A stretch of 64,000 bases of DNA. Source: Pseudisothecium myosuroides (taxonomy: Eukaryota > Streptophyta > Bryopsida > Hypnales > Lembophyllaceae). Shown one piece after another: positions 12,519-24,294 of the stretch. The DNA is taken from assembly GCA_951799445.1 (NCBI GenBank), contig OX637287.1, forward strand, positions 30,646,224-30,710,223. Reading direction: 5' to 3'. A program made the translations under genes and the position numbers. Numbering within the stretch: position 1 is the first letter of the stretch; each line of letters starts with the position of its first letter. The notes below the pieces were generated by a model. That model was not told where the DNA came from. It searched no databases and saw only the letters and a list, made by a program, of their open reading frames with translations.

Positions 12519-12566
12519 GTGAAAGTGAAATATTTTCTGTAATGGTGCACAGATTGCTGGAAGGTA

Positions 12567-12879
12567 AAGTAGGAGGCTGTAAAACGGAGCGGGCATTAAA
12601 ATGGATCATGACTCAGAGGTACATTTTGCGTTCTTCAATGTACCACCTATGCACATTTCAGGAGGTGGTCCATTTTGTTGACCGCAAATGACCACTTTTT
12701 TCCAACTTCAAAAATTTGTAACTAATTCCACAAAGGTCCAAAAAATATGAAACGACTTGGGTTAGATTTCAATTCCACTTGTCTTTCAAGGAAAATTTAC
12801 TGAAAAATATTTAAAGATGTTTTACCTCCCCAAAATTCAGTTTCAGCGCTTAGATGCTCCATTTATGGACCTCCTACCT
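12567..12879 (+). mobile_element. Family C TA-flanked mini-element
   Basis: AAGTAGGAGG at the left and CCTCCTACCT at the right, flanked by TA (12565-12566 and 12880-12881). Internal sequence matches 51216-51477 and 61939-62239 (GAAACGACTTGGGTTAGAT, TCTTTCAAGGAAAATTTAC). Non-coding; overlapping ORFs at 12817-13095 are incidental. Confidence 0.8.
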
Positions 12880-12881
12880 TA

Positions 12882-13460
12882 CACACAAAATTGCTGGACT
12901 GGACTTTTTTTGGCAAGTTGGCAAGTTGTACTCCATCTGGTGAGTGGTGACTTTTGCACCATACCGTCACGTCTTGCCGAATTGGTCTTATCACGGCACT
13001 CAATGATATTGTTAAGTTTTAATGGGCCTGAGTGCCTGCATGACTCTGTGGTGCATGAGTCAATTTTAACGCACATTAAAGATGCACAGAATTAAATGTA
13101 ATAACATTCATCAGTGAGGGTGGCCAATGTTAAATTAGGGACAACCCTACAACAGTTATTGAGGCCCCGGTCACGGTTGCTTTCAGTTCAAAAGTGGAGA
13201 TTTAATCACCTTGAAAAAAAAAAAAAAAAAAAAAAGTGGAGCTTTAAGTTATGTCAAGGAGTTGCATTGAAGTAACTTAAGTTAGTCATGCCTAGTCCAC
13301 AACAGGAGAGATCTGTGTAACAGCTACATCAGTTATTTCAATCACTAATAAAAGATGTTGGTGAACTAGGAAAGAAACCCACACGCTGTGCTGCCCCTAT
13401 GCAATGAAAATCAGTTTTTTTTTTTTTCAACGACTTAACTTTATAACACAACAAACAACC
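12882..13460. other. Spacer with poly(A) tract
   Basis: Somewhat higher GC than the surroundings, with a run of about 22 A at 13215-13236. It may be remnants of retroposons; no ends defined. Confidence 0.35.
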
Positions 13461-13474
13461 TAAAAGCAAAAGGA

Positions 13475-13800
13475 GACTCAGGCACGGCAGCGCAACTTAA
13501 AGCCCAGATCACTGTCAGGCAACATCCTCAACAACAAGACGTCATTTGGTCCAAGTTTGATAGTATTTGGCTCCAATCTCCAGTGTTAGCCTTCAGGAGT
13601 GGACCTGTTATTGTTTGGAACAGAAAGGGTCCCGACATCTGCTCTTTCATGTAGTTCTTTTTATTTTGGTTTCTTTCTTGTTTGGTTTCATTCTGGTCCT
13701 TTGCTCTTATCTCTTCTTTCGCCAGCTTCGGCTTGGCTGTTGTTTTCTGGTTCTCTTTTTAATGCAATGGTACTTTCCATTTGTTAAAAAAAATAAAAAA
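13475..13800 (+). mobile_element. Poly(A)-tailed retroposon with 14-bp target duplication
   Basis: Flanked by perfect direct repeats TAAAAGCAAAAGGA at 13461-13474 and 13801-13814. The insert ends in CATTTGTT followed by an A-rich tail, as expected for target-primed reverse transcription (LINE or SINE machinery). The ORFs at 13567-13803 cover a T-rich stretch and look incidental. The element is inserted in older sequence that itself ends in a similar tail near 13905. Confidence 0.8.
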
Positions 13801-13814
13801 TAAAAGCAAAAGGA

Positions 13815-14060
13815 ACCAGCAGCCCAGCAGGGAGCTGAGCACCAAGCCAGGCAGCCATACAATGAAATTCCGTTTCATTTGTTAAGAAAAAAGAAAAAGA
13901 AAAACTTGGTCCAATCACCAAGGCAGTCAAGTGAAAAATTTATCATATTGAAAATGTAAAAATCTCCGCCGAGGGTGAGTCCCTTTGGATCTATGTGCTG
14001 TTTCCTTTTATCAATGGAAATTGTCCATTTGTTTCAAAAATAAAAAAATAAAAAATAATC
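13815..14060 (+). mobile_element. Two further retroposon tails
   Basis: One tail ends about 13905 (TTCATTTGTTAAG then A-rich), one about 14055 (CCATTTGTTTCAAAAATAAAA). The second may be flanked by ATCATATT (13944 and 14057). They share the CATTTGTT-plus-A-rich 3' signature with 13800, 25300 and the reverse copy at 37390. Confidence 0.55.
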
Positions 14061-14731
14061 ATATTTTTTTGACATCATTTCATCCTCCGGAAGAAATGAT
14101 GTGCTATATTAATGTTTGTGTCGAAAAACAAACAATTATCATATACTTGGAATAAGGAAGGTAAGCAATCCATAACATGCCCCATGCTCAAAGAACTCTG
14201 CCTTTGAGTATTGTCACATTAGGAATGAAAAATGGCCTGATCATGAAGCGGTGCCAATAGTTTGGGATTGGTGTTGAACAGTTTTAGGAGTGGTCGGAGT
14301 CTGAATTTGAATTAGAAGTAGACAAATTTTCAATGTACATATTGATATTTCATGGCAATACCTATGGGCTTCAATAGTGCCCTACTAGTTTAATCTCTAC
14401 AATAGAGAATCGTATCTAATTCATTTTAAGCCTAAAAAATTACAAAACAAATTGTGATGGATGCGTATGTCTCTCTCTCTTCTTTCCTTGAAAATTTGTA
14501 ATAAAATACTTTGATTTGCAAAGAAGAGTTCCTAAAACAATATGCTCTTAAATGGGTAGTTTCTACCTTTCCTACCTTGAGTACATTTCTTTTAAGAGAA
14601 AAAGGTACATTTGACTCAAAGAAGATAAACTACAAAGAAGGGTAGAAAACCCCAATAAGGCAAAAAAATTGGCAAAGCCGGAAGGCCCAAATTTAAAAGA
14701 AGTTAAGATAGAGGTACCTATTTTGGGTAAC

Positions 14732-15646
14732 TTAACCCTTGAAGGACCAAGGCCTTTTTTTTGCCAAACAACACTCAAAACTGCCATTTCTATAGCAAAG
14801 AGTAAAAAAATTTGAAATATTTTTCTTTCACATCTAACCATAGGAACTTATACCTAACTAATACACATATGTATGGAAAAAATTTCAAATTTTTTGACCA
14901 CACATATTGCAAGATATCTATGTTTAAATTAAAAAAACAAATTTCTCAGCACATTGCAAGACTAAATTATTTGACTTTGAACCTTCTTAACTTTCATTTT
15001 TTGCACTACAAAGTTTTGAGCTATAAATCTTTATGGAAGAGAATTGAGTCAAGAGTCTAGAGAAAAAAACAAAAATATAAAAAAACTTAATTTTTATTCT
15101 TTAAAAGATTATTAAGTAGAAGTAAGTACAAGATAGAAGGAAATCTAAAATATTAAAATCTCTAGTATGGAATTAAAATGCACTAATCCCGATGGTGAGA
15201 TTGTTTTAGCAAGAAAACTAAACCATGTGGAGCTTTTAAAAAAAATAAATTATAAAAGCTGCATTCAGAAATGAATCCTGCAAGTTATTTTTTCAAGAAG
15301 ATACTCTAATTGCCTAAAAAAAAAGATTGTCCATAACTTTCCCATTACAAATCCAAATGGAATGAATCAAAGCTTTCTATGTAAACAAAAATTTAATCTA
15401 CGAGAAAAATAAATTCAAATTCAAATTCAAATTTTGTTTCCTGACCCCTTTCCCTTCTTTTGAGCTTATTTGGGCATAAGTTTTGTTCCTGAGTACCGAT
15501 TGAAAAAAAATTATATTCCCACCAAGCTAATCAATTTTTCTATCTACAAAAAAAGTTTAAAAAAATTAGGATAAAAATTCAGCCCGTAGGTACTTGTCCA
15601 AAATCCCATTTGTCCCTCGAAGGGACAATGGTCCTCTAGGGGTTAA
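14732..15646 (+). mobile_element. Family A TTAA element
   Basis: TTAACCCTTGAAGGACCA at the left (TTAA 14732-14735); GTCCTCTAGGGG-TTAA at the right (15643-15646). 915 bp. Closest to the copies at 18212 and 19350. Non-coding. Confidence 0.85.
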
Positions 15647-16009
15647 ACATTTCAACCTACACAATATGGGAAATTGGTTGACAAATTGAGCTCAATGTGT
15701 GCAAAATAAGGATGAGGAAGATTGAAATTTTTATTTTTTTATTTTTAAGAATGAATATTTTATTCAATATCAATGTGAATTTTTCATCCGGACCCATTTT
15801 GATCTCATAGACTCACCTATGACAGTTAGCTTTGGCACTTCTCCCTAAGTTAGAAGGGAAGAGAGATGAGTGGATGAGAAGGTACAAACAAAGAATATTT
15901 TTCAATAAATAGTGCATCCAATTGTTGTCAACAATAGGTCATCCTACAAAGTCATGACAGGAGGTTGTCCAAAAATTCTATCTAATAAAGTCTAGGCCTT
16001 TTGAAAGAC
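15647..16009. other. AT-rich spacer after family A element
   Basis: Not present in the paralogous G copy at 26.3-27.1 kb. No ORF or repeat ends recognised. Confidence 0.4.
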
Positions 16010-16096
16010 CATGTAACCTGGAGACATGTCCAAATAGGTGCATTTTTTTTAAAAATAATTTTTTTCAAGATCATTCATCAAAAATTTAAATTGGGG

Positions 16097-16334
16097 TTGG
16101 GTTAAGTAAAACCGCCACTGAACTTAAAGCGCCATCTTCATTGTGTGTACATCTCCAAAATCAGTTATGTACCTCTGTGGAAGAAACGCTTTTAGAACCA
16201 AACTTTGTTCCTTCATAACTTTTGCATATAGTATCCAAATGTTGCGTTCTTTGGTGCGTTGGAACCTCCTTTCCCTTGCCAATAAGAATATAGAAGAATT
16301 TGAACAGTCTAATAGTAGTAATTAGTAGTAATGA
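16097..16334 (+). repeat. Repeat F, copy 1
   Basis: Matches 63706-63940 in order: CCAAAATCA, TGTACCT, TGTGGAAGAAAC, ACTTTTGCATATAGTATCC, GCGTTGGAACCTCC. It is missing from the other G copy (26.70-26.75 kb), so it looks inserted. Ends not resolved; small overlapping ORFs are incidental. Confidence 0.6.
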
Positions 16335-16787
16335 CGGTTTAAGGATACCTACCTTAAGTGAATTCCATGCGGGGTTTTCTGCCAATTGTGGACTATTCCG
16401 TGTACGGTTCAATACAAAGTTTCAAATCTCATACCGTCCTCGTAGTATGTTTGAATTACTTAGCAGATACCTCTGTTGCATCCTACAGTAATAACATATA
16501 CTTGAACGGAACTAGTTTGGATATGAGTGAATTTTTCACTTTCTGTTTAAAAAAATATTTGTGTTAATTTTGGAAATAAATGAATCCTTCAATTGCAATA
16601 ATATGAAAATGTACAATATTCAAGGTGGATTAAAATTAATGTAATATTTATTAAATTATTTCATATTATAATTAGTATGACTCATTATGAAAATTTGTAG
16701 AAAAAAAAGTTAATATAACATTTCAACAGTAATGTGTAAATCATTTTTGAATTATAAAATATGAATATTTCACGAAAGAACATAATT

Positions 16788-17365
16788 TTAATTCCTAAAT
16801 TCCCGAGGCCTTATTTCCATCAAAACCCACTCAAAACTGCCATTTCTATTGCAAAAAGCAAAAACAGTTAAAATTTTTTTGCATATTTTACCGTATGATC
16901 TTCCACGAGACCAGTATATAAATGTGTGGAACAAATTTCAAAAACTTTGACTGCATAGATTGCAAGATATTTGCATTTAAAGTGAAGAAAAAAAGTTCTT
17001 TGCACTTTGCTTGACTAAATTTTTTTGGAACACACTAATATCAATGGTGAGATTATTCTAGCAAGAGATCTTAATCTTTTGAAACTTTCTTTTTTATATT
17101 GCAAAAATTGAGTTCAAAAATGAATACTACTAGTTATGTCCATAACTTTCACATAACAAATTCAAATAGAATGAAATAAAGCTTTCGATGTAAATAAAAT
17201 TACAATCTATGAGAAACAAATTTTTAAAATTAATTTTTTTTGTATGTGTAGGTTTTTTTGCCCATCACACTTTAAAAAGGGTTTGCTTGTGCCATAATTT
17301 TTGCTCCCATACATTGATTGAAATAAAATTATATTCCCAAAAAACAAATGTGAAAGATGGAAGAC
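16788..17365 (+). mobile_element. Family A element, 3'-truncated
   Basis: TTAATTCCTAAATTCCCGAGG at 16788, followed by family A blocks (CTCAAAACTGCCATTTC, CATAGATTGCAAGATAT). The match stops near 17365 without a right terminal motif. Confidence 0.6.
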
Positions 17366-17559
17366 AATCACACAATTTGATTAGTATAAATTTGTGCAAA
17401 TCAAATTGTATTGAATGATTTTTTTATCTATTTCACTAAATATTGTCAACTTCCATCCATATTATTTAGTGCGCCGCAAATTTACATGATTTGTGAGTTA
17501 ACTCCAAGTTAATGTTATTATTGCAAATCACACTAGTTGAGTTGACTTAAATAGTTGTG

Positions 17560-17790
17560 ACTTAAGTTAGGCTGTTTGTTTTGTTTGTTAGGTTGAGGTC
17601 TCTAGAACCATGCGTCCACCAATCGTGCTCTTGGTATCGTCGGAGAGCCCTTAGCAAGGAGGTGAGCTCGGGCTTTGTTTTGTGACGTTTGGACATCTGG
17701 TGTAAAAGTTATGGATTTCTGAGTTATTTTTGAATTAATAAATTAGATATTTATTTTACTTTTATTTTATAATTAGAATGTGGCAATGGC
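17560..17790 (-). repeat. Repeat family J, reverse copy
   Basis: Reverse-strand match to 20545-20795: GCAAGGAGG, GACGTTTGGAC, TTACTTTTATTTTATAA and GTGGCAATGGCAC occur in mirrored order. Confidence 0.5.
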
Positions 17791-18211
17791 ACAAGCTCTG
17801 AAATCTTCAATTGTAATGGTGGGTTTCATCATTTTGACAGATTTTTGGATTCTCAGACTCTTGACATGTAGAGATATTTGATGAAAAGACAGATTTCGTC
17901 ATAATCCAGGGATGATATAATTCGTGTATTTATTTTGAAAGCAAAATTTTTGCATTTTCAAAATAAATACAAAGATTTAGGTGCCACTAAAGTTTTTAAA
18001 ACATTTCCTACAAGAAAGACCCTCCAAAATTGTCACGACTAACTCAAAGAACAAAAGCAGAAAAAAAAACTGATTTGCTTTTATCTTCAATCGGAAGATC
18101 TTGTTCTACATTACTATCACAACATACACATTACAATTAAATGAAAGTTGCCTACATCAAGTGTGAGATATTAGAGATATAAGCCAATTTGCAAAAGAAA
18201 TAAGTTTGTGG
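17791..18211. other. AT-rich spacer, nothing recognised
   Basis: A short perfect palindrome-like stretch around 17925-17965 (GTATTTATTTTGAAAGCA / TGCATTTTCAAAATAAATAC) is noted; no gene. Confidence 0.4.
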
Positions 18212-19153
18212 TTAACCCCTAAAGGCCCAAGGCCTTTTTTCTGCCAAAAAACCATCAAAACTGCCATTTCTATAGCAAGGAGTAAAAAAAAATGAAAAAT
18301 GTTTTTTTTGCACATCTAACCATAGGATCTTACACCTAACTAGTATGAAAATGTGTGGAAAAAATTTCAGAATTTTTGACCGCTCAGATTGCAAGATATC
18401 TACGTTTAAAGTGGAAAAAACAAGTATTTCAGCACATTGCGGGACTAGATTTTTTGACTTTAAACATTTTTCACTTAAAATTTTTGCACTACAGATTTTT
18501 GTGCTTCAAATCTTTATAGTGGATAATTGAGTTGAGAGTCTAGGGAAAAAAAAAATTTCAAAAAAACTTAATTATCATTCCTAAAAAATTTATTAAGTAG
18601 AAGTAGGTACGAGATAGAAGGAAAATCTAAAACATTCATATATTTTAGATGGAACTAAAATACACTAATCCCAATGGTGAGATTGTTCCAACAAGTAAAC
18701 TAAACCATGAGAATTTTTATTTATTTTTAAATTGCAAAAATAGCATTTAGAAATGAATCCTACAAGTTATTTTTTTCAAGAAGATGCTCTAATTGCCCGA
18801 AAAACAAGAATGTCCATAACTTTCTCATAACAAATCCAAATGAAATGAATCAAAGCTTTCTAGATAGACAAAAATATAATCTACAAGAAAAAAAATATTA
18901 AAAAAAAAAACCCAAATTTTTGTCAAATTTTTCTTGCTGCCCGGACTGCCCAGTTACAAAAAAAAGTAACATATTTGGCCATAACTTTTGACTCCTATTT
19001 CCAAATGTCCTGAAATTTAGTGCATATGAAAGATATTCCTCGCGCCCACCTTCTATTAAAATTTCAGCTTAAAATATGGAAATCTCTAGTCACACGGACC
19101 TGCCCAAAATTTCTATACGGCCAAAAAATGCAGTCCGGTCCTTTAGGGGTTAA
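18212..19153 (+). mobile_element. Family A TTAA element, best-preserved copy
   Basis: TTAACCCCTAAAGGCCCA at 18212 and GGTCCTTTAGGGG-TTAA ending at 19153. 942 bp, both TTAA intact, with inverted ends of about 14 bp. No ORF above 61 aa. A good type copy for the family. Confidence 0.9.
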
Positions 19154-19349
19154 AGATTTATGTTTTCTTTTAATTCTCAAAACTTTTGAATAGCTAAGGG
19201 AAATATTTTTCCTTGTAGAATAGATTCATATCTACAAAGAATTTTTTTCAATCCATTATAATGAGTGAGGTAAAAGATATGAGAATTTTTGTTTTGTAGG
19301 TAGTCATTGGATGTCTCCTTCCAAAATAACTATGAGGTTTGTTTCCTAA

Positions 19350-20288
19350 AGGACTAAGGCCTAAGGTCAAAGGACCAAGGCCTTTTTTCAGCCAAAAAAC
19401 ACTGAAAACTGCCATATTTGTAGCAAAGAGTTCAAAAAAAATTTAATTGTTTTTTTTCCACATCTAACCATAGGATCTTACACATAACTAGAATGAAAAA
19501 GTGTGGAAAAAATTTCAGAATTTTTGACCGCATAGATTGCAAGATATTTGCGTTTAAAGTAGAAAAAACAAGTTTTTTAGCACATTGCGGGACTACATTT
19601 TTTGACTTTGAACATTTTTAACTTAAATTTTTTGCACTACAGAGTTTTGAGCTTTAAATATTTATAGTGGAGAATTGAGTTGAGAGTCTAGGAAAAAAAA
19701 ATTCAAAAAACTTAATTATCATTCTTAAAAAAATTGTTAAGTAAAAGTAAGTACAAAATAGAAGGAAAATCTAAAATATTCATATATTTTAAATGGAATT
19801 AAAATGCACTAATTCCAATGGTGAGATTGTTCTAGAAAATAAACTAAACCATGAGAAAAAAAAATGAAAAATTTGAAAAATTGCATTTAGAAATGAATCC
19901 TACAAGTTATTTTTTTCAAGAAGTTGCTCTAACTGCCCGAAAAACAAGAATGTCCATAACTTTCTCATAACAAATCCAAATGAAATGAATCAAAGCTTTT
20001 CAGATAGACAAAACTATAATCTACAAGAAAAAATATTTTTAAATAAAAATTCAAATTTTGCAATTTCTTTTTTTGCTGCTCGGGCTGCCCCCCGTCCCCT
20101 GTTTCGAGCTTATATGGTCATAAGTAATGTTCCCGGGCACCAATTGTGAAAAAATTATATTTCCACGAAGCTAATCAAATTTTTTACCTCCAAAAGAAGT
20201 TTAAAAAAATCAGGAGAAAATTTCAGCCCGTAGGTACCTGCCCGAAAACGCATTTGTCCGCCAAAGGGACAATGGTCCTTTAGGTGTT
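19350..20288 (+). mobile_element. Family A element, tandem neighbour, decayed ends
   Basis: Starts with TTCCTAAAGGACTAAGGCC, followed by a repeat of the same left-terminal block (AAAGGACCAAGGCC at 19370). Ends GGTCCTTTAGGTGTTC. TTAA is lost on both sides. Internal sequence is very close to 18212-19153. Confidence 0.75.
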
Positions 20289-20544
20289 CATTCAATTTTC
20301 ACAATTTTTGAAAGCAATAAAGTGCACAGGATTTAAATGGTTTTCTACAACATTTTCAACATTGCTATTGATATGTTACAATTCCATGTTATACAGAGTA
20401 TTTTATAGCAATTTTATTCTTTAATTATTAATTATCTTGTACACCCTTTCATATAATTAATGATTATTTAATGGATGAAAATGAAAAAAAAAATCTTTAA
20501 TTATTTTTTGTAAATTACCTACTCGATTTTCTAACATAACATCA
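20289..20544. other. AT-rich spacer, nothing recognised
   Basis: No gene or repeat end seen. Confidence 0.4.
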
Positions 20545-20795
20545 AATAACAAAGTGTGCCCTACGCCGTTGCTACACCCAAAACAAAAATAAAAGTAATT
20601 TTTGATTTTTTGATTCATAAAATACTTCAAAATTCAATAACTTTTACACCAAAGGTCCAAACGCCATGAAGCTCGTGCACCCCTCCTTGCCAAGGACTTT
20701 TTGACGGTACTATGCATGCGATTTGAGGACGCACGGTCCAAGAGATTTCACCGTAACAAACAAAACAAACAAACAACCTAAATTAAGGTATGAAT
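20545..20795 (+). repeat. Repeat family J, copy 2
   Basis: See the copies at 9421 and 17560; contains CTTCAAAATTCAATAACTT, GTGCACCCCTCCTTGC and TTTCACCGTAACAAA. Confidence 0.65.
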
Positions 20796-21315
20796 TCTTT
20801 TAAGTCCAAGTCAAATTCAAGATGTTTTTTTTCTGTTGGCCTTGAATAAGTAAGTCTATTTAATGCTTAATGGAGTACTTTCTACCATTTGAAGAAAATT
20901 GCACCCTTACAAACTCATTTTCAAACTCAATTTAGATATTAAAGGTACAGAATAAGAAATCTAGAGGTTTGAAGTTGATGATGAGCTCATCTTGTTTTGA
21001 AAATTGAATGAGAAACAAAGCAAAGTATATCCCATTAAATTAGTTACAATCATGCAAATTCAAATCAACATTTAATTTCAAACTCTTTCAAGATATTGGG
21101 ACATTTGCTAATTCATTTTGTGACCAAAAGAGGATGACCAAACAAAATAAAATAGAGAATAAAACTCAATAAGACTTGTTTGATGCACCATCTCTATGCT
21201 ATTATGATATTCTTAAGCAATTTGCAAAACCAAGGTGATTCATTCATTGTGAACAAACTAAGTACTAGGAATCAAGATCAAATCCAATTACCTACATTCC
21301 ACATGAGTTACACAT
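20796..21315. other. AT-rich spacer, nothing recognised
   Basis: No supported feature. Confidence 0.4.
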
Positions 21316-21591
21316 AACATTGTTAACCTTTGTTGGGGAGGTTCCCTTTTGCTCCTCCAAACCCAAGAACCCCCGGCGTCATGCATTCTTGATTCTAAGT
21401 ATCTGGGGGATGGCGATTGGCGGGCTAGCTTACATTGAATTGTAGATCTGTGCAACTCACAACCAAGGCAAAAGTTACATCCACAAAACCAATAAGATGC
21501 CTGAGATTATAACTTAATTCACTCCAAAACATCGAGGAGGGAATTATTAGTCCTTTGAAAGAAAATGAATTAGCCCAGTTAACAATGTTAT
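21316..21591. mobile_element. Repeat I, copy 1 (inverted ends AACATTGTTAA)
   Basis: AACATTGTTAA at 21316 and TTAACAATGTT ending 21591. Matches 34646-34943 internally (GGGGTCCC / GGTTCCC block, GATGAGCTAGCTCACA / GCGGGCTAGCTTACA block). Both copies lie shortly upstream of a family A element, so they may be part of one larger duplicated unit. Confidence 0.6.
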
Positions 21592-21730
21592 ACATATCCT
21601 CATAGAAAAAGGGCTCTTAAAACTACTATTAATATAATCAACTTCTTATAAGTAAAGTGTATTTGAATTAATAAACATTGAGAAAAGAATTTTCTAATGA
21701 CCAAACTTTCTGGAATTCTAGAGTTTGAAC

Positions 21731-22980
21731 TTAACTCCTAAAGGACCAAACTATGTTTTGGGGGCAACACAACAATTTTGGGTAGCTTGCTACAAATGAA
21801 ATTTTTATTTTTTTCCTTTGAAATTTTCGCACAATATGGGGACGAGGTTTTCCTTTAAGGCGCAACAAAATTTTCATAACTTTTGACTACATGGTTAAAA
21901 AATTATTGTATAATGTGTAATTTTTTTCTTCGGTTGGACAGTCTGGGCGGATTAGAAAAAATCACGTTTTTCATAAACAAAAATTTCTAATTGGTTTTCT
22001 AGATTTATATATACATGGAAAGCTTTGAATCATTCGATTTTGATCAATGAGATGAAAATTCTAAGGAGTTTTTGTTTGTGGGCAATTATGGATCTCCTAC
22101 TCTAAAATAAACTTTGAAGTCCTTTATTTAACTCAATTTTCAATATTTTTTGAAAAAAATTAAAGTATAGGATGTAATTTGTTTATTACAAAATTACAAT
22201 CATTGGGATTGGCATTTTTCAATTCCATAACTAAGGTAACAAGTTCAGAAATCGCCCACCTAAGAGCTAAAACTTAATTTTGGGGAAGTGAAATGTCTTG
22301 AAATATTTTTCAGTCAATTTTCCTTGAAAGACAAGAGGAATTGGCATCTAACCCAAGTTGTTTCATATGTTTTGGAGCTTTTTAAAATTAGTTATGAAAT
22401 TTTGAAGTTGAAGTGGCATAGGGCTCTAAAATCGCCCACCCCCTAAAATGTACATTGTTTGGACATCGCTGAAGGCTATGAAATAGTCACATGTACAAGT
22501 AATGTACATTTGAATAGGGTGGGCGATTTTAGAGCCTGTTACCTTAAAATCTTAAGAATTTAGTATTTTGAATCATTCTTTACTTCTTTCTATTTACTAT
22601 TTTTTTCCTATATGTTGTACAATTTCAAATGATCTCAAAATTTTAAGTATGAAGCCAACTTGCCTTGAAGAATGAATCCAAAGGAGCACCACCAACATGG
22701 AAATTTTTCATACAAATGTGACCTTGTGAAGTGCAGCTGCCCTGTTTTTTGCACGGCCCAAAAAATGATTTTTGTCAATTCAAATGCTAATATTTGGCAA
22801 TCCACACGGTGGAAATTTCTGAATTTTTTTTCCACATCTTTTCAAACTAGCACACTATAAGACCCTATGGTTGCATGTGTCTTAAAATGTTTTTTTTTTC
22901 TAAAATTTGATACTTGTGTTAGAAATGGCAGTTTTGGATTGTTTTTGGTGAAAACATAGTGAAGGAACTTTAAGGGTTAA
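21731..22980 (-). mobile_element. Family A TTAA element carrying a nested family C insertion
   Basis: TTAACTCCTAAAGGACCA at 21731 and AACTTTAAGGG-TTAA ending 22980. Opposite orientation to the copy at 4612. Removing the nested C element (22234-22546) leaves about 937 bp. Confidence 0.85.
22234..22544. mobile_element. Family C element nested in family A
   Basis: AGGTAACAAG at the left and CTGTTACCT at the right, flanked by TA at 22232-22233 and 22545-22546. The related A copy at 35035 reads through the same point (ATAACTACATTCTTAA near 35527) without the insert, which supports a TA target duplication. Confidence 0.88.
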
Positions 22981-23825
22981 GTCCCCCCCAAAGTAGAATC
23001 TATGAAGTACATGTATTTTAATGCGATTGCATCTCCCAAAAAGTGTACTATTTTATAGGTGGATAAATACTTTTGAAGATGCAAATCACTTGCAAGGTAT
23101 GTACACCCACAATCAACCCTAATTACAATTCAATATTGTTACTATTATTTAATATAAATTGTTTTCATTAGCCAGGCCTTGGTGGAAACTAAGAGAGGGT
23201 TCCAATTTTTTTAATTTTTTTTCCCTTGAAATACATGGAAAATTTCCATTGAATGGAAAAAAAGTACATTGAACCAAAGGACAAAGCCTCAATGAAGGAA
23301 ACAAAAGCACCACATCTCAAAAGATTTTTTTAGTTTTTTGATTTTATTGTTTGTTCCAATGCACTTTGGCATGCATTATTTGAACACCATATAAATAAAT
23401 ATGAATTTTTGAAGTATTGCCTCTAGGTGTGTACTAAAAATCAATACTAGGCACTTGTAGAATTTCATTCTCAAGATGGTGTACAACTTATCTAATCAAT
23501 ATCTAGGAAAATGTGACACTTTTGGATCCAAATGTACTTTACATGTCGCATCTTGGATAGGCTCAATTGTGGGTGAACATACTTTGTTACACTCCTTTAT
23601 TCATTTGTTTAGAATAATTTTTTCGGAATATGATGTGAATTTGCCCATGAGACTGACAAAAATTTGTGACCAAGCCTTAAGGGATGAAACTCATTCTAGG
23701 GTGGATTCTTTATTGAAATAACATCTCAAGGAGAAGCCCAATGGAGGTGATGGACCTAAGAGAAGCTGCCATGGAGGCAGGGGTTAGTTAATTTAAAAGT
23801 AATGCTAACAAGGCCGGGGGGCATA
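22981..23825. other. Spacer, nothing recognised
   Basis: One 81-aa ORF (23476-23721) without recognisable family. I do not call it a gene. Confidence 0.45.
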
Positions 23826-24056
23826 TTAACCCTAGAAGGATGCTGCGGAGACTAAGTGTCTAATGAATGACGGGAAATCTTTCTATGTAGGACAGAAAGT
23901 GAAGATGTTCATCTTTGGAAATTTGTGTGAAAAGGAAAGGTTTTGCACAGTAGTTTGACCTCTAATGGGTGTTGTTGAGTTTCTTTAAGCAAATGATTCA
24001 CATGGTACTAGAAAAGTTGATTTTCCATAGTGACCAGCTCATCCTTCTAAGGTTAA
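23826..24056 (+). mobile_element. Family B TTAA mini-element
   Basis: TTAACCCTAGAAGGATGCTGCG at the left is close to the B copy at 60549; the right end CATCCTTCTAAGG-TTAA ends at 24056. 231 bp. Shares its right TTAA with the next element. Confidence 0.75.
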
Positions 24057-24206
24057 TCCCAGAAGGACACAACCCCTTCAAGACCAAGATTACACAGTTA
24101 CAAAATCCTCCGATTATTGAACTAGTAGATATATTCTTTATTTCTACAGTGAACAATGAAGTCACCCATTGGACAGTTTAGGTCCTTAGCGTCCTTCAAG
24201 GGTTAA
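24053..24206 (+). mobile_element. Family E TTAA mini-element, abutting B
   Basis: TTAATCCCAGAAGGACAC at 24053 and GTCCTTCAAGGG-TTAA ending 24206, 154 bp. Internally like 25557-25704 (GTCACCCATTGGACAGTTT versus ATCATCCATTGGACCACTTT). The TTAA at 24053-24056 is common to both elements. Confidence 0.7.
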
Positions 24207-24294
24207 GGATCAACTGAGCAAAAGGACCAAGGCGAAGCAAATGTATGCTAATTTGTAAACAAAGTGTCGATTGATTTAAAGGTGGATTGTACTA

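Larger units (their letters stand above)
14440..16740 (+). repeat. Repeat G, copy 1, expanded by insertions
   Basis: Pieces at 14440-14731, 16010-16096 and 16335-16740 match 26360-27100 in the same order and direction. The extra DNA in this copy includes a full family A element (14732-15646) and the F repeat (16097-16334). G has no coding potential that I can name. Confidence 0.65.
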
